64,000 bases of DNA, taken from Butyriboletus loyo. Taxonomy: Eukaryota; Basidiomycota; Agaricomycetes; Boletales; Boletaceae. Location of the stretch: positions 1 through 64,000 of the forward strand of contig JBBPSI010000038.1 in the NCBI GenBank assembly GCA_038093515.1, written 5' to 3'. The notes under the pieces are model-generated. The model worked only from the letters and a program-made list of their open reading frames with translations. It did not search any database and was not told the origin of the DNA. Below, one piece after another: positions 1 through 11,161 of this stretch. Positions within the stretch are counted from its first letter, which is position 1, and each line of letters starts with the position of its first letter. The position numbers and the translations under genes are program-made.

Positions 1-2
1 TA

Positions 3-2822
3 CCAAAAGTCTTCTGGCAGGACGCAACCGAAACCTCACTTCATATCTACAATCGCCAACCGATGCGTCGTCATAATTGGAAAACCCCCATCAAGATGTT
101 CTCTGGGGAGAAACCAGATATATCATATTTCCGGGTATTTGGATGTCGTGCATATGTTTTTATAAAGAAGGAACTCAGGGAAAACAAGTTGTCTCCGAAA
201 TCGGAACAAGCCACCTTCATCGGATATGAATCTGGCACCAAAGGCTATCGCTTTTGGTCTCCAACCCGAAGACGAGTTCTAGTAGAGTCTGTTGCGACTT
301 TTGATGAAGAAAACTTCCCACATTGTTCCAAAGAACAGAACGACAGACAAGCTGCAATTCCACCTCCTATTCTTCCAACAGATGCTGATGAACATGGAGA
401 TGATGAAGATAGTACATCTGACACCCCACCTTCAAATCAACAAAGAGCTGACGAGCCACCTCCATTAGGAGTACAATTTGATGGAACCAGTATAATATGC
501 GAAGGCCTACCACCAATTTCCCCCATCATTAATCCTGATGATATGCAACAACCGTCTCCTCAACCATCTGTCACACCTTCACCATGGGTTATCCCTGAAC
601 ATCCACCATCACCTTTAATCCTCGACAATCAATCTCCTGATTCTGTTCATGAAGAACTACCACCGTTATTCTCACCTCCACGTCCTGGAGTTAAAAGAGA
701 AACACCAGATACTGGACATAGATCATCAATTATGGATCGACACCAACATAAACGTCAAATGATACCTCCGTTGGAAACATTTGAAGATCCTGGTCGGATT
801 CGTCCTTCCACTTTCTTACCTCCAACAAGAGTATATCCTGAATGAATCACTGAATTTCGCAATCGTCCTCATCAACATCATCCGACTCGAGATATTCGTG
901 CTCGAGGTCACCAACGTGACTTATATGATGAGTTCGATCAGGATTTACGGTCTCAAGGTGCTCCAATCCCAACGATCAATGATCCAGATTTCTTGCAGAC
1001 TGGTCAGGACTTTAATCCTCGTCCTACTCGCATCCGTGTTCCATGGATTGTCCCAGATAATGCTTATGGGAATCGACCTCCGATCGAGATAGAACGAGAG
1101 ATACATCGAGGACTGGATCCTATTCAGGAGGAGTTAATTCCTACTCCACAACCGGTTAATCAACCAAGACCCACGAATGAAGAAGATGACTTAGGACAGA
1201 TGTACAGCACTAAGTGGATTAAATCTCTTCTAGCAGCTGCTACTGTCGATGGTATCCCACAGTCTCACAAGGCAGTAATGAGATTACCTCCTGCCGAGAG
1301 ATCCTTATGGCTAACCGCCATGGGAGAGGAATACAAGTCATTTCAAGAATGACAAGTATGGGATCTGGTAGATCTTCCCAAGGGACGTCAAGTCATTAAA
1401 GGGAAATGGATAAATGTACGAAAAAGCGATGGACGATACAAGTCTCGCTGGGTAGCAAAAGGCTTTACCCAAATCTTCGGAATTGATTATGAGGAAACCT
1501 TCTCACCAGTTGCCAGGTTTGAAACTGTTAGGATTCTCTTAGCTCTAGCTGCCTTAGAAGATTGGGAAATCAAGGCTCTAGACGTCAAGACTGCATTTCT
1601 CTTCGGAGATCTTGATGAAGAAATCTATATGGAACAACCTGAGGGTTTCGCTCAAAAAGGCTCAGAAAGTAAAGTCTGTCACCTACGAAAAGCTATCTAT
1701 GGCCTCAAGCAAGCAGCCCTTCAATGGAACAAAGCCTTGCATTTATCACTTATCAAACAAGGTTTCAAGTGTACCTTGTCTGACCCGGGAACTTATATAA
1801 AATTCATCGGGAAAGTCATCATTATTTTAGTTATATATGTTGATGATGCTCTTTTTATGGGTAGTGATAAAGCACAAGTCCTCGCTCACAAGAAGCACTT
1901 TATGAAGACTTGGGAGAGTCGAGACCTTGGAGAAGCGAAAGAGTATTTAGGCATGCGGATTACCAGGGATCGAAGAAATCATACCCTGAGGCTGGATCAG
2001 TGCGATTACGCACAGAAGGTCATAAAACGATTCAAGCTTGAAAATGCAAAACCCGCACGCACACCTCTTCCTTCTGGTTATAATCCTTCACCATCAACCA
2101 CCGAAGCATCGCCATCTTTGCATTCTCAATATCAATCTGTTATTGGATCCCTCCTATTCATCATGCTCGGATCTAGACCCGATATCGCTCATGCCGTCAT
2201 CAAAATGTCGCAGTTCTCTTCCAATCCATTGGAAGAACATTTGCAAAGAGCGCTCTATATAGTCTGCTATCTGGTTGGAACTCCAGACCTTTGCATAATG
2301 TACTCCGGACACAGCCAGTCTGGTCCGAGAGCCAATTCTGGCTTTATTGCATACAGTGACACTGACTGGGCAGGCGATATTGAGACCCGTCGTTCAACGA
2401 CTGGTTATTGTATATTTCTAGCATCTGGCATAGTATCATGGTTATCCAGACGACAACACAAGATTGCTCACTCTTCAACCGAAGCAGAATATATGGGCAT
2501 GACCAAGACCGCTAAACAGCTCTCTTGGGTGCGCTCCTTGTTCTTCGAGATGGGATACAGACTTGGTCCTTTACCCCTTCTAGTTGATAATCAGGGAGCT
2601 ATATTTCTGGCTTCTAATCCTGCCGTTGAAGGACGCAGCAAACACATTGCTATTCCGTTTCATTACATTCGGGAATGCGTCGAGGATAAAGAGATTACTC
2701 TCTTCTACACTCCTACTCAACAACAAGCAGCAGATATCTTTACGAAGAATCTGACATGGCAGAGGTTTGAAGAAGTTCGGTCCATGCTCTCTCTTTCTCC
2801 TTTTGTCTCCATAAAGAAGTAA
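3..2822 (+). pseudogene. copia pol fragment: integrase, reverse transcriptase, RNase H
   Basis: One open frame (frame 3) runs from the window edge to TAA at 2820-2822, interrupted only by TGA at 843-845 and TGA at 1350-1352. Upstream of about 330 is the end of the integrase with the FRVFGCRAYV block. A proline-rich linker follows to about 1300. The reverse transcriptase spans about 1350-2000, with the KWINVRKSDG and ALDVKTAFLFGDLDEEIYM blocks and the catalytic YVDDALFMG at about 1840-1865. RNase H lies near 2355-2750 (AYSDTDWAGD, STEAEYM, DNQGAIFLASNP). Both stops sit where arginine would fit, which is consistent with CGA to TGA change. There is no frameshift in 2.8 kb, so the copy is fairly young but defective. 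Confidence 0.88.
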
Positions 2823-2828
2823 TGCTAA

Positions 2829-2840
2829 AGCGAGGAGGAG
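2829..2840 (+). other. copia polypurine tract
   Basis: AGCGAGGAGGAG, an almost pure purine run directly before the TG of the 3' LTR and seven bases after the pol stop codon. This is where plus-strand priming would occur in a copia element. Confidence 0.7.
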
Positions 2841-3208
2841 TGTTGAAACGGTAGTGTTCTATTTCTGTATTTCACTTACAGCCACTATGTTTCTAGACTG
2901 GTCTATATGACATCATTGTCTAGACCTAGTCACACTTATCACATTACAAATAGCTCTTATTATGCTATTGGACGATATGCTTAGTCTTATCTCTTATCTC
3001 TATCATATTGTCATGTATTTCATACTATACCTTATAAAGGTACTATACAGAACATAAGTACAAACACTCATGTACTGTATATAAGACAGCCCTTATGGTT
3101 TGTCGCTTTTCTCTAGATCTTTCAGTTCTATCATTACTACTGCGATATCTCTAAGTTGAGCCTTGCTCCTTATACTCTGTTTGCGATACTCTCACTCTCG
3201 TATTATCA
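2841..3208 (+). repeat. copia 3' LTR
   Basis: It begins TGTTGAAACG immediately after the polypurine tract. It contains a TATA-like CTTATAAAGG near 3031 and TATATAAG near 3078, fitting an LTR promoter, followed by pyrimidine-rich sequence. The right end is less certain. I place it at the CA of TATTATCA (3207-3208), because Helitron-type coding sequence starts in frame at 3209. The other LTR is outside the window, so neither end can be checked by comparison. Confidence 0.6.
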
Positions 3209-6200
3209 GTGAGTCTTTCCACTGATAGGTTTACCCTTGCATCCTTTGTTGCCCTCAGTGCGCCTGCTCGGACTTTACCAATTCCGAAAACGTGTGGACT
3301 TCTTGACCATATCATTGAGCGTGCTCGTTACCTATCATCGATTCCTGCATCAATTCTATGTGACATTGTCATGGCTACCCTTCCCTGTGAGTCCCTGGAC
3401 AGGTTACAGGGTATTGTTGATTGTGTTGCATGTATACTTGAGCAGGAGTATGGTGAAAAGATCATACATACTCTGACGCAAACTACACTTGGTAGCCCTA
3501 GAGAGTCATCTAAGGCACAGCGGCATGAAAAGAAGCTATTGGCTGTTGCTACCCGCCAGCAATATGTGCTTAATATCCACGACAACTGGCCTGAAAAAGC
3601 CCTGCTGCAATCAGTTATTCTCACTTGCCTCAACTGCTACTATAATGCTTTGCAATGGAGAACACCACCTGTATGTGCTGTTTGTGGTCAGTATAAGGAG
3701 AACCTGGGAGCTTATGATGTTGACGATACATTGGTTGCCAAACTAGAATGACTCAGATTGACAGATGAGTTCATCATTCAAAAGTGTGTGGTCCAATATG
3801 TTTCGACCCTATTTTCTTTCTGTTATCCTGGTATTGATGGACTGATGCTTGACAAAGATGGTGTGACGAAGGATAATAGGTTATGTGCCACTGTCAATAT
3901 CTGTTCGGAATGTCTGTCATTATCTATCATGAAATAAAATTCCATGGTTTGCCTTGGCAAACAATCTCTTTCGGGGTGAGTTGCCTTGTGAATTTCAAGA
4001 TCTCACCTGGGTTGAAGAAAAAATTCATGCAATCTATAATACCACTGCTCATGTCACAAGACTTTTCTAATCCTCTGATCCAGGACAGCCGAGAGTTTTT
4101 CATGGGAATACTTGTGTGCATGACATGAACATTGTATCGACTGCCTCTGTGTTGCCATGTACCCCAGCTGATATCAATGGCTTTATTAGTATCATGTTTG
4201 TAGGTTCAGGAAAGTTCAATCCTGCACACCTTGGCCCTTTGTTTCGTGTATGAAAATCAAAGGTTTGGGCATTTCTTGTGTGGTTAAAATTCCATAATCA
4301 ACTGTATGTTAATATTCCGCTTGATCCAGACATCATGTCATTGTATCCAGAGAATGACATATTACCCAGCTTGTCATCATGCGTCATAGAGGATAATGAG
4401 ACACAAGTCAGGGAGGTTTTCGAAGAGGAAACAGCAGGTTTTCAACCACATCCTGCCACCTTGCTGTTTGATCCTGATGAGTCAAGTGATATGGGTGCAG
4501 GAGATGATGAGCACCATTCAATGTTTCTGGAAAAAATGGGAGTTTCCAATCCTGAGTGTGTCAAGTTAAGTGGACGAACATTCACCGCTGTTGCTATTCG
4601 AAATCTGATGTCAAACCTCCCAGTTAGTGAGAATCCTGGACCTGATATGATTGTGCATCGGAGTTCAAGGCCTGTTGATGAATACAATAACCCTGACTTG
4701 TTTCCTGGTATGTTTCCGACACTTTTTCCATATGGAATTGGTGGCTTTGAGAGCAAGGATTGTCCCATCCCATTGTCATTTCAACAGCAGGCCCAGTATT
4801 ACTTGAACCTTCCTGATCGAAGATTTCATTACCATCACTTGTATATATTCATTGCATGGAATATAATTCAGAGAAGACTAGCTCATTTGCATACACATTT
4901 TACATGCAGGAGATCCCATTTCCGCCGTGTGGCTCATAGTTTGACTACTGTTTCATCTGTTGTTCTCAACAAGCTTGCTAACAATCTAGAGTGTGAATGT
5001 AGGCTAATGGACTTGTCAAATGACAAATGAAATGCACTTAAACTGTTAAGACATGTCAACACCATATCTGCTCAGATTCCAGGATTGGAAGCTTCAAAGA
5101 TTTACATACGAAATGAGATTTGAAGCTATTTCGGTTACTTTGGTCTTCCCCATTTATTTTTCACATTCAACCCTTCAGCTGCACATAGTCCCATATTCCA
5201 AGTAATATATGGGAATAGCATTGTTGACCTGACGGACCAATTTCCGCACCTTGTGTCTGCTCATGAGCATGCTATTCAACTTGCTCAAGATCCTGTTGCT
5301 GCTGCTGACTTCTTTGACTTCTCAGTCAAGTGTTGCTTCGAAAACCTTCTTGGTTGGGATTACACAAAACAGAGGTCTTGCCCAGGAGGTGGCTTGTTTG
5401 GTCATCTTTGTGCATTCTATGGAACAAGCGAGTACACAGAGTGTGGATCTCTTCATGGGCATTTCTTACTTTGGCTGGTTGGTGGCATGAATCCATCTGA
5501 ACTTCATGTTAAACTTCATGACGAAAAGTACCAGAATAAATTATTTTCTTTCTTTGATGATATTATCCACCATCACTTACCTGACATAGGTATTTCAGTT
5601 GAACGACAGTTTGAACCTCGTGTTGAGCACCCTCCAAAACCTCCATCACCAAGTATATTATCTGCTGATCCCAATACAATGTTAGCAGCAATGAAAGAGT
5701 GGGATACCATATTTGTATCTGAGATCAAAAAGTGCGGTGAAGTATTGCAGTGTCATCATTGTCATGCTGTATGTCATAAGTACGGAAATGAAGATAAGTG
5801 TTGTTTCTTGTTTCCACATGAAGTCATTGAAGCTTCGTACTTTGACAAAGGACTAATTCCATTTTTTTTGTCTGTTGAGATGGTACTGTAAAATATTTCA
5901 ATCCTTATATTCTAGTCTTTTGTAGACATGATCATGACTTGAAATGCATCTTGTCAGGCAAGGATGCAAAGGCTGCTATGTTTTATATCTCGGACTATAT
6001 CACAAAAATGGGTTTAAAAACATACCAGATGTTAACCTTGTTATCTAGAGCAGTAGTTCGTCTCCCAGTAAGCCCTAAAGCCAGTACTGATGCAGGAATT
6101 GAGGATGCAAAAGCTTTACTTCATAAATGTGTATCACAGTTCAGTCGTCAGCAGCAAATACATGCACAGCAAACTGCATGGTATATTCAAGGATTAGATG

Positions 6201-6741
6201 ATAATATACAATCACACCAAACACTTCCTATGTTATCTTCATTTCTTATCTCATACATGAAAGAGCCTGCTGGCCATGTCTTATCGGACAATTTGAATGC
6301 AGATGATGATGATGAAGTCAAGGAAGTACGCCTCCGCATATCAACTGATAAGGATGGCAACCTTCAGGAAGCTAATCAGATTCATCACTATATTTATCAG
6401 GGAGACACACTAGCCCACATGAATTTTTATGATTTTTGTAGATTTGTATGCATACAAACAAAGACACAAAGTAAAAATCTGAAAAACACACCCGATACAT
6501 GCATGGGAGTGCTGTGCCGTCACAGACTCATGCCTATTCATCCCCTCTGTGAGACACATGAGTTGGTTGAGCATCATCATGAGTTACGTGAACAAGATCA
6601 ACACGAGACTGTTCCACGGGTTGTTGGGATGTCAATTCCATGTTCAACCAATATGAATTCATGGGCAATCTTTACTTTGTGCCATTTCAAGCCTTTTAGT
6701 CCAGATAACCCGATTTTTGAAGATGGCAGTGAAGGATGCTT
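3209..6741 (+). pseudogene. Helitron Rep region (N-terminal domain and HUH/Y motifs)
   Basis: The initiator of rolling-circle transposition: it nicks and joins DNA through a tyrosine with metal bound by an HUH motif. The segment 3209-5030 is the N-terminal region typical of fungal Helitrons, including NPDLFPGMFPTLFPYG at about 4690-4740. The block SYFGYFGLPHLFFTFNP is at about 5124-5175. The HUH motif reads SLHGHFLLW at about 5448-5475. The catalytic tyrosine motif FYISDYITK is at about 5981-6007. Decay includes frame breaks around 3900-4270 and TGA at 3749, 5028, 5121 and 5876. A frameshift lies in the T8 run at 5862-5869. Not functional as it stands. Confidence 0.82.
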
Positions 6742-7458
6742 GACGGGACTGAGAGTGAAGAACCCTGCTACAGGAAGTACTCAATCCGATCAAAAAGCAA
6801 GAAATAAAGAAAAGGGTGCGATATGATCAACCCCAAAGAGAGGTAGAGAGGCAACAAAGAGAGGAACACCAGAAAAGGTCATTTCCACTAATGTCTTTAC
6901 AGAAAACCCAATATTCCAGACCTCCTCCACTATGGAACGGACTGGAGAGGACTTGGAATTGCGAGAAGATGGACGGAATCCATTGGCTATGGCTTGAAGA
7001 TTGAGGAACTATGGCAGTGGGTGACTAGACGATTGCACAGAGAGGCAGGGATTCGACAAGTGGTATTTTAGGTTGTAGTTACAACCTTTTTATAGTCTGG
7101 GCATGTCCCAAGACTTGAAACACTAAGGATAAGTGAAAGCTAAGTACAAACATCAAGAAAATCGTTGACAGAATGTATATAATGATAGTGGTTGCCATAG
7201 AAATCGAATGGAATTGATAAGTACGAGATCAAATAAAAAGGAACCTACCTGTGAACACTTTCCGGACACATGGAACCTTGACACAGAACTTTGATGACCA
7301 TGGAAACATCGGAATAGGATGGAACTCGATATGGAAAGGAATGGAAGTGGAGATAGTTGTGGAGTGGTTGTTTGCACTGCATGTAAGTGCTGAATTTCAA
7401 GGAAAAGGAGTGATTTGTGACCTAGAGGATATTCGTTCTCTACAGTGCTACATGGGAA
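6742..7458. mobile_element. 717-bp insertion in the Helitron flanked by GATGCTT repeats
   Basis: The Helitron coding sequence stops matching after 6741 and resumes at 7459. The block in between is flanked by identical 7-bp direct repeats, GATGCTT, at 6735-6741 and 7459-7465. Removing the block and one repeat copy rejoins Helitron-type sequence (IFEDGSEG followed by DAYHKFEF, one base out of frame). Inside I see no convincing coding sequence, no clear terminal inverted repeats and no TG...CA ends. It could be a non-autonomous DNA transposon or a decayed LTR piece. I cannot assign a family. Confidence 0.55.
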
Positions 7459-9885
7459 GATGCTTACCACAAATTTGAATTTTCTGCTCATAGCAAATTG
7501 GTAATGTGAAATTAGGAAGCTATACATGAGTGTGAAGATGAGCGTGATGCTGAATGTCTCTGAAAACAGACTCAGCATGCAACTTAAGCTACTCCTTCTA
7601 TGTCACTGGATGCTCAAGCAGGTCTTGAGGACAATATCTTCTTGGATCTGAACAGGAATTCTGTACATAACACACAAAAACTGTTTAAAATTCAACAATT
7701 GCTTTTGTTACTCAAGCAATCAGGTTGGCTTGACAAACAGACAGATATACAATTGGGTATACATGTACACTCAGGGGACTCAGGTGAAGCACAGGCAGAT
7801 ATCCTTGATAAAGTTGTTTTTACAGATGAAAGACTTAGACGGTGGAAAGCTGACATTAAAAAGCAAGAATTAGTCATTGCAGAAACAAGGAAAAATGCTC
7901 TTGATCCAGAATGACAGAATACTATAGTGGCAGAGACCTCAGTTTTATCGTCCACAGTGAAGGCCCAGGGTAATAACCAGATCAATTTGACTTGCAGTGC
8001 TACTCAGGGTACAGTTGTGTCCACTGACTCAGATGCTGTCAAATCACGCCAAGGTGTCTCATTGCAACCAGATGAAGTCATAGAGCAGATTGGACAAATT
8101 AATCACTTGAATGAGAAACAGTGGAATGCTTTCCACATCATTGCTGATTTTTTTTATAAAGAAATTTGTTACAAAATTGAAAGACTCATCTGCACAACTT
8201 ACTATGTTGATGACCGGCCCAGGAGGAACTGGTAAAACTCACGTTGTATCTGCAGTGCGGTCTGTAATGACACATTATCATTGTGGACATATGATATGTT
8301 TTCTTGCTCCAACAGGCTCTGCAGCTTCTCTCATAGATGGAATGACAATCCACAAAGGCTTGGGAATCAAAATCAAGGTGAATAACAAGGGAAAAGGTAA
8401 TTGTTTACCAGGTGAGAGTGAAGAAGATTACACTGTGCTCATTTCTGTCCGGAATCGTACACAGCTCTGAGATGAGTGGAAGAATGTTGAACTTCTCTTG
8501 TTGGATGAAACTTCCTTGCTGTCATTACAGCTGATTGCTGACATTGATCACGCTCTTCAATTTGCAAAGGAAAAACCTGACCTTTGGTTTGGAGGTGTAA
8601 ACATCATATTTGCTGGGGATTTCTTTCAATTTCCTCCAGTCAGAGGTTCACTGCTTTACTCCCCAATAGCTCCATATGCTGGCCAAACCAATGATGAGAT
8701 CCAAAAGTGTCTTGGTAGATTGGCCTGGAAGACAATTGACACAGTTATCTCACTCACTGAGCAGCAACACATGAAGGAGGACAAAGAATATGCTGCTGCG
8801 GTGACATGCCTGCGAACACGTGAATGCATACATGATGATGTTGATCTGTTCAATAGCCATGTTATTGGTTGTGGTACAAATCCACAAGGTGTGAGTTTGG
8901 CTGGTGATCTTTTCGATGCGACTGCCATAGTTTCAATGAATAATGTCCATGAGTCCCTCAACAATGAGAAAGTGTGTGTTGGTTCTTCCCAATCTGGAAA
9001 CAAAAAGAGCTTGATAGTCTGCCATGCCCTCAACATCTGTTCGTGTCAACCACTTGACTTGAGTGATCAACATAGATTACTTCACCTTAATGTGTCCTCT
9101 AATGGGAGCTCAGAGGTGCTTCCTGGAAGTATCCCATTTTATATTGATATGCCCATCATTCTTCAATGCAGGAATCTGTCCACAGATCTTGGCATCACCA
9201 ATGGGTCACAAGGATATGTGAAGAAAATATTCACAAATGTGTGCGCTGCAGGACTCACATATGCAACATGTATCATTGCCAAGTTTCCTGATAGCAAGGT
9301 TCGACTCAAGGACCTACTGCCACAGTACTTTCCTATCACTCCAATCAGTTGTAGTTTCACAACAAATATTGACTCAGCAGATAAAGGTACCCAAAAGATC
9401 TGAGTCACTCAGCATCAACTTCCAATTCAACCAGCATTCACTGTGACAGGGCATTCTGCACAGGGAAAAATGCTGCCTAAAGTTTTGGTAGATCTATCTG
9501 AAGGAGGCTTTGCTGCCTATGTGGCAGCATCACATGCTCGCACTCAAGATGGCATTTGTTTGACTAAGCCTATCACTCTAAAGGAACTCAACAAACCGAT
9601 ACCTGCAGACCTTCTCATCGAAGTGCACCATCTCGAGGCATTAGAACACAATACATACATCTGATATGGACTCCATGAAGGGGTGATGATTGATGTCCCA
9701 GATGCAGAAGCTGAACAATGTCCTCAAAAGTCTACTAAAGGAAAGTTTATTATGAATAATGCACAAACCACTAACTCAGAAATGAAAGCGACAGTACAGA
9801 AGCGAAAGCAAAGACCGTCAATGTCAAGCTCACTTGAAAATACAACCATTCAAAAGAAGCCCTGTGCAGCACTTGTGAAGGGCAC
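7459..9885 (+). pseudogene. Helitron PIF1-type helicase region
   Basis: This is the unwinding motor of the Helitron protein. Walker A is TGPGGTGKTH at about 8213-8243, followed by the APTGSAA block. Walker B-like LLLLDETSLL is at about 8490-8520, then FAGDFFQFPPV at about 8610-8645. The late PIF1 signature TGHSAQGK is at about 9446-9470 and YVAASHARTQDG at about 9520-9555. In-frame stops are TGA at 7507, 7912, 8468, 9401 and 9662 and TAG at 7513. A +1 slip in the T8 run at 8147-8154 shifts the frame just before Walker A. From 8156 to 9885 there is no frameshift. The frame continues after the nested LTR elements at 17215. Confidence 0.85.
9880..9885. repeat. target-site duplication GGGCAC, left copy
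   Basis: GGGCAC directly precedes the TGTTACG start of the outer solo LTR. The matching copy is at 17209-17214, directly after that LTR's ...CCGTAACA end. Confidence 0.75.
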
Positions 9886-10303
9886 TGTTACGCTGGGCGC
9901 TAACAACTAGAACAGTGAGGAGGCACTCTAGAGTGGCCTCAAGACTCGAGAGACGATTCTGGGGTGAGTCTCAGACTATGCCTTAGTGTGCACACTAAGA
10001 GTCTGGAAGTGATACTAATTGCTAGCAGTAGGCTGCGTAGAACTAGATAGTGTACATGGTGGAAAGGCCGAGCCTTTATACTACTGGGGGTCTGCGCACA
10101 GACCGTGTTCCTAATCGAGACGCGAGAAGGAAAATACAAATATGGAAGGAACATTCCAGAAGGTTCCGGAGTGTGAAGGAAAGTGCGTCCGTGCGTGGGA
10201 AGTGATGACTAAGTACAAACGGTTGTCACCGTTCAAGTGGAACTAGCAAAAGGCTAGGTGAATGTAATAGTCCTAACGGTAATGGGGAGAAAAAGTATAC
10301 CAC
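9886..10303 (-). repeat. outer solo LTR, left part (split by the gypsy insertion)
   Basis: It starts TGTTACGCTGGGCGCTAAC, close to the start of the nested gypsy LTR, and its last ten bases (TACCGTAACA) are at 17199-17208 on the other side of that element. The total length is about 428 bp, roughly half the nested LTR. It shares an internal block with the nested LTR (CTTTATACTACTGGGGGTC here, CTTATATACTGGAGGGTATC there). With its GGGCAC flanks this reads as a solo LTR of a related gypsy family that inserted into the Helitron before the second element arrived. Orientation is by similarity to the nested LTR. Confidence 0.72.
10299..10303. repeat. target-site duplication ACCAC, left copy
   Basis: Five bases directly left of the gypsy element, repeated at 17194-17198 directly right of it. 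Five bp is the usual length for Ty3/gypsy integration. Confidence 0.88.
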
Positions 10304-11118
10304 TGTTACGCTGGAGTGCGAAACAACTAGCAGCGAGCACTTGAATAGGGGCTCGAGCCTAATCGGGAAGATGGCCGACTCGCGTAGACGACGCTATCGG
10401 GCTTCTGCAGAGCAAGTGTCGGCGAGATGTCGTATGGTGGCGACCAGACGAGATCGAGCTGAGGCTTATCGGCTCTATCGGCAGATGGGGTATAAGCTAG
10501 ATTGCTAGGCACTTGGTAGATGCATAGAATTAGCTAAAGAAATCGTACTACTCTAAGTACGAGCTTATATACTGGAGGGTATCGTGCACAGACCGAGCTG
10601 TGCGTGGCAGCGAGGGTAAAGGGCTATGAGTCCGTCCGAGTCATAGCGGCGAAAGAAGAAGCGGCAAAGTGCCGGTAACGAGGGAGCTATGCTCCGAGCA
10701 AGATGGCGACATCGTCAGCGAATAGGAAGAGCTGAATGCGAAGCGACGATGTCCATGAGGCGAGCCCCACAGGGCGAAGGGTGCGCGAACGGCGGAGCCC
10801 TTGGATACGGGTCTCGACGCGAAGGTACTGACACGTCGTAATCTAGTCACGTGCTAGTCACGTGATGTAAGAAATGTCATTGGTCAAATAGAAAGGGACG
10901 CGACAGCTCAGCTGAAGGTCCGGCCCGACGGGGCGAGAAGACAGGGGCTATCTCGGTGCAACGGCACAGAGACTCGCAGGGGCAACCGGGGAAGTGGATA
11001 ACGTCCACTAGGCGACTAAGGAGCGGGCGATGGGCGGCATCGCAAGGCGGCGGGGCGGCGGGGACGCGTAAGCGTGGGAAAACGAGTGGCGGGGTACGCT
11101 TAGGGGTAAAACTGTAAC
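10304..11118 (-). repeat. gypsy 3' LTR
   Basis: 815 bp, begins TGTTACGCTGGAGTG and ends AAAACTGTAACA on the plus strand. It matches 16385-17193 along its whole length. It is the downstream LTR because the coding frame is on the minus strand. It contains a TATA-like TTATATACTGG near 10565. Confidence 0.92.
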
Positions 11119-11130
11119 ATTACCCCCCGT
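11119..11130 (-). other. gypsy polypurine tract
   Basis: TTACCCCCCGTA on the plus strand, so TACGGGGGGTAA on the coding strand, directly before the 3' LTR. The position and the G6 run fit a plus-strand primer site. Confidence 0.7.
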
Positions 11131-11161
11131 ACAAGATCGAAACTCCTGGTTCGATCAAACT

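Larger units (their letters stand above)
1..3208 (+). mobile_element. Ty1/copia LTR retrotransposon, 3' part
   Basis: The left edge of the window cuts this element inside the integrase core, so gag, protease and the 5' LTR are outside. What remains runs integrase C-terminus, reverse transcriptase, RNase H, polypurine tract and 3' LTR in the usual copia order. The coding part is one frame broken by two TGA codons, so the copy cannot make a full polyprotein by normal translation. Its right end (3208) is set by a TG...CA reading of the LTR. The Helitron frame starts at once after it, so the copia copy may have inserted into the Helitron. Confidence 0.85.

Noticed and set aside
7153..7578. 141-codon minus-strand frame as a gene
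   Set aside because: It spans the right edge of the 717-bp insertion and runs into Helitron sequence coding on the other strand; composition is not protein-like.
9939..11118. Short frames inside the LTRs
   Set aside because: They lie in LTR sequence and are not maintained between the two LTR copies with protein-like constraint.
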